Assembly: GCA_023428805.1 (NCBI GenBank)
Contig: JAEYWW010000258.1
Coordinates: 1 to 5,044 of the forward strand
Direction: 5' to 3'
Length of the DNA stretch: 5,044 nucleotides
Origin: Armatimonadota bacterium
GTDB taxonomy: Bacteria; Armatimonadota; Fimbriimonadia; Fimbriimonadales; Fimbriimonadaceae
Shown here: positions 1 through 4,667 of the stretch, piece after piece
Layout: each line of letters starts with the position of its first letter
Numbering within the stretch: position 1 is the first letter of the stretch
Notes under the pieces: model-generated
Seen by the model: only the letters and a program-made list of their open reading frames with translations
The model's database searches: none
Told to the model about the DNA's origin: nothing
Program-made: the position numbers and the translations under genes

Positions 1-11
1 CTCCAGCCCCA

Positions 12-75
12 GGGCCGGACTAGCCCCCCGGCCCGACTCCTCCGCTCACCACCCTCCTCCTCCAACTTCTGCCCC
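12..75 (+). terminator. Possible upstream terminator: GC-rich hairpin followed by C-rich tract
   Basis: Seen directly: GGGCCGG at 12-18 is a perfect inverted repeat of CCGGCCC at 28-34, giving a 7-bp stem with a 9-nt loop. No T-run follows on either strand, so it is not a standard intrinsic terminator. Bases 36-75 are strikingly C-rich and G-poor (24 C and 2 G in 40 by hand count), the composition typical of Rho utilisation sites. I infer that it may end transcription of a gene left of the window before the flagellar operon begins. On the minus strand the same tract reads as GGAGG repeats, but no leftward reading frame follows it. The call is weak. Confidence 0.27.
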
Positions 76-237
76 AAATCTATTCAGATGATGGGGCCAG
101 CCGAGCTCATCGGGGGCAGGCATCCAACAAACAAAAGGCAATATCCCGGGCCGCCCTGAGGAATGCCCGCACAAATACCGAAAAAACTGATGAGCCGTAT
201 CAGGCCTTCGGGAGTGAGGCGGTTCGGAGAACGGGTC
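76..237 (+). promoter_or_regulatory. Leader/upstream region of the flagellar operon, promoter not identified
   Basis: This non-coding stretch precedes flgB, so the operon promoter should lie here or left of the window. I see no convincing sigma-70, sigma-54 (GG-N10-GC) or sigma-28 promoter. GCCGTATC at 194-201 resembles a sigma-28 -10 element, but the CAAATA at 172-177 is poorly spaced as its partner. CTGAT at 187-191 pairs with ATCAG at 199-203 in a small stem. A reading frame open from base 1 to TGA 157-159 crosses the left part of this region and could be the end of an upstream gene, but it has no recognisable protein features and is rich in Pro, Ser and Arg. Confidence 0.3.
222..232 (+). 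promoter_or_regulatory. flgB ribosome binding site, inside a small hairpin
   Basis: GGAGA at 226-230 is a good Shine-Dalgarno sequence 7 nt before the GTG at 238, and it decides the flgB start. GTTC 222-225 and GAAC 229-232 are inverted repeats with a GGA triloop, so the site can fold into a 4-bp hairpin. Such a short stem is common by chance. Confidence 0.6.
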
Positions 238-603
238 GTGAAGATTTTGGACAACCTCTTTGGACCGCATTCGCGGAACCTGGAGCGGGCGCTGGATAGA
301 ACCAGCCAGCGCTTCGGGCTGCTCGCCGGCAATTTGGCGAACGCCAACGTGTCGAACTACAAGCGCCGCGATGTCGAGTTCGGAATTGAGCTCGAAAAGG
401 CCGGAAGCAAGTTCCAGAGCGGAGGCGGGCCGAGCGGTCAGATCAAGGTGGACCAAGGAGAAGTTCGAATCGATGGCTCCAGCGTGAACATGGAATCCGA
501 GGTCGCAAACATGGCCGATACCGAGATGCGCTACCAAGTTTTGACCGAGATGACAAGCCGCTACTTCAGCGGACTCAACAGCGTGATCCGGGAGGGCCGC
601 TAA
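238..603 (+). CDS. flgB: Flagellar basal-body proximal rod protein FlgB
   Basis: This 121-residue rod protein is exported through the flagellar type III apparatus and forms the proximal rod with FlgC, FlgF and FliE. The N-terminal family block starts at once (LDNLFGPHSRNLERALD, then NLANANVSNYKRRDVEF at residues 32-48). The C-terminal helix VNMESEVANMADTEMRYQ (83-100) matches the usual FlgB end. The GTG start was chosen because GGAGA lies 7 nt upstream and the protein then begins exactly where FlgB homologues begin. An ATG at 163 would add 25 basic residues without family resemblance and has no properly spaced SD; an ATG at 190 is also possible. One oddity is that the usual TPGYK after NIANAN is replaced by VSNYK, losing the conserved glycine. 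It is the first gene of the cluster, and flgC follows after 3 nt. Confidence 0.93.
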   Translation: MKILDNLFGPHSRNLERALDRTSQRFGLLAGNLANANVSNYKRRDVEFGIELEKAGSKFQSGGGPSGQIKVDQGEVRIDGSSVNMESEVANMADTEMRYQVLTEMTSRYFSGLNSVIREGR

Positions 604-606
604 ACC

Positions 607-996
607 ATGACCATCGGCCGCGCAATGAACCTCGCCGCCAGCGGCATGCACGCAGAACGGCTCCGCATGGACGTCACCAGCGCGAACATCGCCAACGCGA
701 ACTCCATGCGAACTCCGTTTCAGGACGCCTATCGCCGCCAAGTCGTGGTTCTTTCGGGCAGTCCCGAAACTGGAGTGAAGGTCGAATCCATCGAAGCCGA
801 TCAGTCCGAGCTGAGGCAGGTCCACGACCCGGGAAACCCGAATGCCATTGGCGGGATCGTCTACTACAGCAACGTTGACCCGATCAAGGAGATGGTCAAC
901 ATGATGACCGCCAACCGAGCCTACGAGGCCAATATCGCCGCCTTCAACGCCGCCAAAGGCATGTCCCGCTCCGCGCTGAGCATCGGGAAGGTCTGA
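607..996 (+). CDS. flgC: Flagellar basal-body proximal rod protein FlgC
   Basis: FlgC polymerises with FlgB in the proximal rod that spans the periplasm. The 129 residues are slightly short for the family (commonly about 134-150). The N-terminal rod block reads AMNLAASGMHAERLRMDVTSANIANANS (6-33), followed by the AYRRQ motif (41-45). The middle has the conserved DPGNPNA (74-80). The C-terminal rod helix is YSNVDPIKEMVNMMTANRAYEAN (87-109) and then FNAAKGMSRSALSIGK. The shortness comes from the segment between AYRRQ and the DPG motif. The ATG lies 3 nt after the flgB stop, with GGAGG at 591-595 inside the flgB end. The SD spacing of 11 nt is long, which fits translation coupled to flgB. Confidence 0.97.
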   Translation: MTIGRAMNLAASGMHAERLRMDVTSANIANANSMRTPFQDAYRRQVVVLSGSPETGVKVESIEADQSELRQVHDPGNPNAIGGIVYYSNVDPIKEMVNMMTANRAYEANIAAFNAAKGMSRSALSIGKV

Positions 997-998
997 TC

Positions 999-1012
999 GA
1001 AATGAGAATTTC
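999..1012 (+). promoter_or_regulatory. Small hairpin over the fliE start codon
   Basis: GAAAT (999-1003) and ATTTC (1008-1012) are perfect inverted repeats enclosing a GAGA tetraloop of the GNRA type. The ATG at 1002-1004 straddles stem and loop. The stem is AT-rich and weak. The likely SD, GGAAGG at 986-991, lies outside it in the end of flgC. Confidence 0.3.
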
Positions 1013-1295
1013 TGACGCAGCCTCCAAACTCGCACAGCTTTCCCAGCCCACAACTTCCATCAAGGCGGGCGAAGGCGAGGATTTCGGCAAGATGATGATG
1101 GACGCCCTCAAAGAGGTCAACTCGACCCAGACCGATGCGCGGAACCTTCAGAACGATTTGATGGCGGGCAAGCCCGTCGAACTTCACGACGTGATGATCG
1201 CGATGGAGCGGGCAGGAACCGCCATGTCGCTGACCATGCAGGTCCGCAACAAAGTGCTTGAGGCTTATCAAGAGATCAGCCGCATGCAGGTTTAG
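1002..1295 (+). CDS. fliE: Flagellar hook-basal body protein FliE
   Basis: FliE is a small exported protein that joins the MS ring (FliF) to the proximal rod (FlgB) and is among the first substrates of the export gate. The 97 residues match the usual family length of about 100. The N-terminal third is variable and Ser/Thr-rich (to about residue 25). Then come DFGKMMMDALKEVNSTQ (27-43) and the hallmark C-terminal block GKPVELHDVMIAMERA (56-71) and MSLTMQVRNKVLEAYQEI (75-92), ending in SRMQV. The ATG lies 5 nt after the flgC stop, and the SD GGAAGG is 10 nt upstream. fliE between flgC and fliF is the normal position in this cluster type. Confidence 0.97.
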   Translation: MRISDAASKLAQLSQPTTSIKAGEGEDFGKMMMDALKEVNSTQTDARNLQNDLMAGKPVELHDVMIAMERAGTAMSLTMQVRNKVLEAYQEISRMQV

Positions 1296-1326
1296 TCTTC
1301 ACTTTTCTGGATTGGATAGATAACTT

Positions 1327-2979
1327 ATGGCACCCCTGATTCAAAGGATCAAGGATTGGTGGTCGGGAGCGGACCGCACACAGCGGATGATCTCGATCTT
1401 CGGCGCGGCGTTTTTGGTCGTGCTGATTGTGGGAACAGTCATGTTCTCGTCCCGCACTCGCATGGAGCCGATTGCTCCGGGCGCATCCCAGCTCGAGCAG
1501 GGCATGATCCGCGACGCGGTGATGAGCTACGGCTTCCCCGCCACCATCGAAAACGGCCAGGTGATGGTTCCGGCCAACAAGCTCGACGAAATCAAGATGC
1601 GCCTGAGCGTGGACGGCAAGATTCCCCAGACGGCAGCCAAGGGCTTGGAGCTTCTCAATGGCGGCGACATGTTCATGACGCCCGCCCGTGAAAAGGAGCT
1701 GATCAAAGCGGCCCGCGAAGGCGAAGTGACGAAATCCATCCAACGCATGGTCGGCGTCCAGAGCGCGATTGCAACCATCAACTTCGGCAAAGACTCTCCG
1801 TTCGCGGATCAGTCCGAGCCTCCCTCAGCCGTTGTCAACGTGACGGAAAAGCCGAACGCCAATCTCGATTCTGAGAGCGGACGAGCCATCGCCTTGATCG
1901 TCCAAAACGCCGTTCCCGGCATGAAGCCCGAAGGCGTGACTGTGGTCACCAACCAGGGCCGAGTGATCTATGACGGCGCGGAAATGACCGGAACCGACGC
2001 GCTCGCCACCAAGAAGATTGAGGCTGAAGCCAGCGAAGGAAAGCGGCGTGAGCGAGAATTGCAGCGACGCCTCGATCAGGCTTTCGGCACGGGTGCGACC
2101 ATCGCGATGGTCCAGGTCGAACTCAACATGGACGAGGTTGAAACGGCGGAGAATACGACTTCCCCCACGCGAACCCCGATCAGCCGGACTTCCACAACCG
2201 AATCTCTGAGCGGAGATTCCAGCCCAGTCGGCGGTCCCGCAGGAGGAGACTCCAGCGGTATGCCCAACGCTCTCGCCGCCGCACCAAACAGCAGCCGATC
2301 GAGCAGCTACTCGGCGGAATCGACCGACGAGCAGTACGGGATTGAGGAGAAGAAAACAACCACCAAGAAGGCGGCCGGCGAAGTCGTCGCCCTCAATGTC
2401 AATGTCCTTGTCGACAGCAAACGCGTCCCCGATGCCGCGGCGGTGGAGAACTTCATCAATGGAGCCCTCGCCACAGCCGAAGAGCGCAACTTCAAGGCGA
2501 CCGTCACCCCGACCGAGTTCAGCACCGAATCTGCCGAGCAGATGAAGAAAGCAACCGCCGAAGCCGCGGGAGCCGCGCGAATGCAGCAGATGATGAGCCT
2601 GCTTCCCATCGCGGCCCTGATCGGTGTCGGTCTGATCCTCGCCAAAACCTTGGCCAGTTCACTCAAGCCGAAGGCGCAGCCGGAATTGGCCATGGCCGGA
2701 GGCGCTGGAGTGCTCAGCCTCCCGATGGACCAGGCAAGCCTGGAAGCTCTCCTGAACGGATCGTCGAGTTCTGGATCATCCGAAGATCAGCTCCTGGCGC
2801 TTGTGTCGCAGGAGAACACAGCATCCGAAGAGGAGGATGACGATTTCCCGATGCCCGAATTCGTGGGCGAGATCAAACAGCGGATTGATGTGCCGCTTGA
2901 GCAGATTCGAAAACTCTCGAAGGACAAGCCCGAAATGGTCGCGCTTCTCCTCAAGACCTGGATGATGGAGGATATGTGA
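1327..2979 (+). CDS. fliF: Flagellar MS-ring protein FliF
   Basis: FliF, an inner-membrane protein of 550 residues (near family length), forms the MS ring that houses the export gate and carries the FliG rotor ring. There are two membrane helices, MISIFGAAFLVVLIVGTVMF (21-40) and one near 423-442 (MSLLPIAALIGVGLILAK). The periplasmic ring-building domains lie between them: a YscJ/FliF-type region at about 46-220 (VPANKLDEIKMRL at 81-93, PSAVVNV at 166-172, NAVPGMKPEGVTVV near 194-207) and an RBM3/FliF-C region at about 250-400. The latter is interrupted by a Ser/Thr/Gly/Pro-rich, low-complexity insertion at about 277-335. The cytoplasmic tail (443-550) has a Gly/Ser linker, an acidic EEEDDD patch (501-506) and the FliG-binding end (IRKLSKDKPEMVALLLKTWM). 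The GLPxxG signature of many FliFs reads GKIPQTAAKG here. The SD is weak (GGATAG, 1314-1319), and 31 nt separate it from fliE, the largest gap in the operon. Confidence 0.97.
   Translation: MAPLIQRIKDWWSGADRTQRMISIFGAAFLVVLIVGTVMFSSRTRMEPIAPGASQLEQGMIRDAVMSYGFPATIENGQVMVPANKLDEIKMRLSVDGKIPQTAAKGLELLNGGDMFMTPAREKELIKAAREGEVTKSIQRMVGVQSAIATINFGKDSPFADQSEPPSAVVNVTEKPNANLDSESGRAIALIVQNAVPGMKPEGVTVVTNQGRVIYDGAEMTGTDALATKKIEAEASEGKRRERELQRRLDQAFGTGATIAMVQVELNMDEVETAENTTSPTRTPISRTSTTESLSGDSSPVGGPAGGDSSGMPNALAAAPNSSRSSSYSAESTDEQYGIEEKKTTTKKAAGEVVALNVNVLVDSKRVPDAAAVENFINGALATAEERNFKATVTPTEFSTESAEQMKKATAEAAGAARMQQMMSLLPIAALIGVGLILAKTLASSLKPKAQPELAMAGGAGVLSLPMDQASLEALLNGSSSSGSSEDQLLALVSQENTASEEEDDDFPMPEFVGEIKQRIDVPLEQIRKLSKDKPEMVALLLKTWMMEDM
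2967..2971 (+). promoter_or_regulatory. fliG ribosome binding site inside the end of fliF
   Basis: GGAGG lies 9 nt before the fliG ATG at 2981. It overlaps the last codons of fliF, whose TGA ends 1 nt before the ATG. TCCTC at 2948-2952 can pair with GAGGA at 2968-2972 across a 15-nt loop, so the site could be partly hidden until fliF ribosomes pass. Confidence 0.6.
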
Positions 2980-2980
2980 G

Positions 2981-3994
2981 ATGAGACTGGCGGTTGACCC
3001 TGATCTGACCAACAAGCGCAAGGCCGCTATCGTGCTGACCCTTCTCGGTCCCCGCGTTGCAGGGCAGGTGGTCAAACACCTGAACGATGAGCAGATCGAA
3101 ATGCTCTCGTTGGAATTGGCCCGCCTCGACAAGATTCCGAGCGAGACACGCATGTTCATCGTGGAGGAGTTCCACGAGATGTGCCTGGCGCAGGATTACA
3201 TCGCTGAAGGCGGCGTCGAGAATGCCCGCCGCGTGCTCGAAGTAGCCTTCGGCAGCGAACGCGCAGAAGCCGTGCTCAAGAAAGTCGTCTCCGCCATGCA
3301 GGTCCTTCCCTTCGAGTTTTTGAAGCGCGCTGATCCCAACCAGCTTCTCGGCTTCATCCAGGACGAGCATCCGCAGACAATCGCCTTGATCCTCGCCTAC
3401 CTGCCGACTGGCCAGGCTGCGAATATTCTGATCAAGCTTCCGCACGAGCTGCGAGCCGAAGTCGCGGAACGCATTGCGGGCATGGAGCAGACACCTCCTG
3501 AGGTTGTGCGGCGCATCGAGGCCGTCCTCAAGCGCAAGATGAGTTCCGTCATCAACGAGGAAGTCACGAAGGCGGGTGGACCAAAAGCGCTTGTTGAGCT
3601 TCTCAATCGTGTTGACCGCTCGACCGAACGTCTGGTCATCGACAGCTTGACGGAGAACAATCCGGAACTGGCGGACGAGGTCAAGAACATGATGTTCGTC
3701 TTCGAAGACATTGTTCAACTCGACGACCGTGCGGTTCAAGCCGTTCTCAAGGAAGTGGATGTCAAGGAGCTCGGAACCGCGCTCAAGGGCGTCAGTGAAG
3801 AGGTCAAACAGAAGATTTTCCGCAACCTCTCCGAACGCGCCGTCGGAATGCTCCAGGAAGACATGGAATACATGGGCCCGGTCAAGACCCGCGTGGTCGA
3901 AGAAGCCCAGCAGCGCGTTGTCACCGTCATTCGACGACTGGAGGAAGCGGGCGAGATCAGCATCGGCCGCGGCGAGGACGATGTCCTCCTCTAA
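2981..3994 (+). CDS. fliG: Flagellar motor switch/rotor protein FliG
   Basis: FliG sits on the cytoplasmic face of the MS ring, binds FliF through its N-terminal domain and FliM through the middle domain, and meets the MotA stator through the C-terminal domain. Length 337 is typical. The N-terminal domain (about 1-105) starts NKRKAAIVLTLLG. The middle domain carries the FliM-binding EHPQ motif at 129-132 (DEHPQTIALILAYLP). The GG linker is at 199-200. MFVFEDI (238-244) and DDRAVQAVLKEVD (248-260) lead into the torque helix region. Placed against the E. coli motor residues K264, R281, D288, D289 and R297, the equivalents appear to be K269, R286, E293, D294 and K302, so charge is kept but D288 and R297 are swapped for E and K. 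Its start is 1 nt from the fliF stop and its end overlaps fliH by 14 nt. Confidence 0.98.
   Translation: MRLAVDPDLTNKRKAAIVLTLLGPRVAGQVVKHLNDEQIEMLSLELARLDKIPSETRMFIVEEFHEMCLAQDYIAEGGVENARRVLEVAFGSERAEAVLKKVVSAMQVLPFEFLKRADPNQLLGFIQDEHPQTIALILAYLPTGQAANILIKLPHELRAEVAERIAGMEQTPPEVVRRIEAVLKRKMSSVINEEVTKAGGPKALVELLNRVDRSTERLVIDSLTENNPELADEVKNMMFVFEDIVQLDDRAVQAVLKEVDVKELGTALKGVSEEVKQKIFRNLSERAVGMLQEDMEYMGPVKTRVVEEAQQRVVTVIRRLEEAGEISIGRGEDDVLL
3974..3988 (+). promoter_or_regulatory. Perfect hairpin over the fliH SD and start codon
   Basis: GAGGAC (3974-3979) and GTCCTC (3983-3988) form a perfect 6-bp stem around a GAT triloop. The 5' arm contains the only SD-like sequence (GAGGA), and loop plus 3' arm contain the ATG at 3981-3983. 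SD-to-ATG spacing is only 2 nt. The site lies within the last codons of fliG, so ribosomes finishing fliG would melt it. This suggests translational coupling; function is inferred. Confidence 0.45.
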
Positions 3995-4667
3995 GAGAAT
4001 CATCCGGGATGGCGCCGCACTTCCCGGCTTCTCCGGTCAGTTGCTCAATGTCCGCGACACAAAAGCGCAGCAGGTCCGCGATGCCTTCGAAGAGGCACGG
4101 GAAGCAGGGCGTGCCGAAGGATTGGTCCAAGGCTATCGCGAGGGCCACGCCACCGGACTCGCCCACGGCGAGGAGGAAGGCCGAGCGAACGCCTACGCCC
4201 AGCTTTTGCAGGAGCAGGAAGCAGTCCAGGCAGAACGCCGAGCCGCGCTTGATCACTTTCGCAGTGAAATGGAAGGGTTTGTCGCACGGGCCAATGATGC
4301 GGTTGCGGCTTGGACAACCGATGCAGAGGAAAGACTGGCAGGATTGGCCATCGAAATCGCCAGCCGCGCTCTGAACAGCGAACTTGGACTTTCGCGCGAA
4401 TCAATTTTGAACATTGTCCGCGAAGCGCTTGCTGATGCAGAACACGCCCGACAGGTGCGTGTGCGCGTCAATCCTCTTGATGTCGCGACGCTTGAGTCTC
4501 ACCAGCAGGAGATTGCTCAGTCCCTCGCGGGAATCAAAGGACTCGAGGTTGTCGCCGACCCAACGATCCAGGCGGGATGCGTGGTCGAATCCGATTCCGG
4601 AGTCGTTGATGCCAGGGTCGAAGCCTATCTCGCAAGACTGGTCGATCATGTGCGGAGGGCCGCATGA
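3981..4667 (+). CDS. fliH: Flagellar export apparatus protein FliH (FliI regulator)
   Basis: FliH is a cytoplasmic dimer that binds and restrains the FliI ATPase and tethers it to the C ring and export gate. At 228 residues the length is typical. The start MSSSKRIIRDG resembles the SSxRIIK opening of many FliH proteins; the frame is open further left, but that part is only antiparallel-free shadow of fliG. Residues 35-71 are a perfect AxxxAxxxG(xxxG)6xxxA repeat, the glycine-repeat helix of FliH. It is followed by a charged coiled-coil-like stretch (73-120) and the C-terminal FliI-binding domain (about 120-228: LAIEIASRALNSEL, VRVRVNPLDV, GCVVESDSGVVDARVEAYL). This last domain resembles the E and b subunits of rotary ATPase stalks. 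The only tryptophan is W111, so the N-terminal Trp pair known from enteric FliH (FliN/FlhA contact) is absent. It overlaps fliG by 14 nt and fliI by 4 nt. Confidence 0.95.
   Translation: MSSSKRIIRDGAALPGFSGQLLNVRDTKAQQVRDAFEEAREAGRAEGLVQGYREGHATGLAHGEEEGRANAYAQLLQEQEAVQAERRAALDHFRSEMEGFVARANDAVAAWTTDAEERLAGLAIEIASRALNSELGLSRESILNIVREALADAEHARQVRVRVNPLDVATLESHQQEIAQSLAGIKGLEVVADPTIQAGCVVESDSGVVDARVEAYLARLVDHVRRAA
4083..4193 (+). repeat. FliH glycine repeat, A/GxxxG x 9 (protein level)
   Basis: This segment encodes FliH residues 35-71, in which every fourth residue is small: A35, A39, G43, G47, G51, G55, G59, G63, G67, A71. The seven glycines are uninterrupted. Spacer residues are mostly charged or polar (E, R, Q, H), as expected for an exposed helix-helix contact. 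Codons vary between repeats, so it is a protein-level periodicity and not a recent DNA tandem duplication. Confidence 0.9.
4651..4664 (+). promoter_or_regulatory. Hairpin over the fliI ribosome binding site
   Basis: TGCGG (4651-4655) and CCGCA (4660-4664) form a perfect, GC-rich 5-bp stem with an AGGG loop. The SD GGAGGG (4654-4659) lies in the stem and loop, and the A of the ATG closes the stem. The SD is 4 nt from the ATG, a short spacing. The hairpin lies at the ATGA overlap of fliH and fliI and would be melted by ribosomes ending fliH. Confidence 0.45.

Noticed and set aside
172..201. Sigma-28 promoter (CAAATA ... GCCGTATC)
   Set aside because: The -10 resembles GCCGATAA, but the -35 is poor and the spacing is off by about 3 nt. 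Early flagellar genes are also usually not sigma-28 dependent.
187..232. CTGATGAG at 187-194 as a hammerhead ribozyme core
   Set aside because: The required GAAA element and the third stem are missing downstream; only a 5-bp CTGAT/ATCAG stem is present.
76..237. Cyclic-di-GMP (GEMM-I) riboswitch in the flagellar leader
   Set aside because: This would make sense for a motility operon, but neither the CACGCACAGGGCAAACC-like block nor the GACGCAAAGCC block is present.
46..1053. Minus-strand open frame of 335 codons antisense to flgB/flgC
   Set aside because: It lies opposite two certain genes and exists because their codon bias avoids stops on the other strand. Its His/Asp/Val/Leu-rich product has no family resemblance.
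1296..1326. Internal promoter or terminator in the fliE-fliF gap
   Set aside because: The 31-nt gap has no stem, T-run or recognisable -35/-10 pair; it holds only a weak SD for fliF.
3711..3980. N-terminal extension of fliH back to an ATG at 3711
   Set aside because: This would overlap fliG by about 280 nt. The extension is Ser/Arg-rich frame-shadow sequence, and ATG 3981 gives a normal FliH start (SSSKRII).
2951..4003. Minus-strand open frame of 350 codons antisense to fliG
   Set aside because: It is an exact shadow of fliG codon usage, opposite a highly conserved gene, with no recognisable protein or RBS support.
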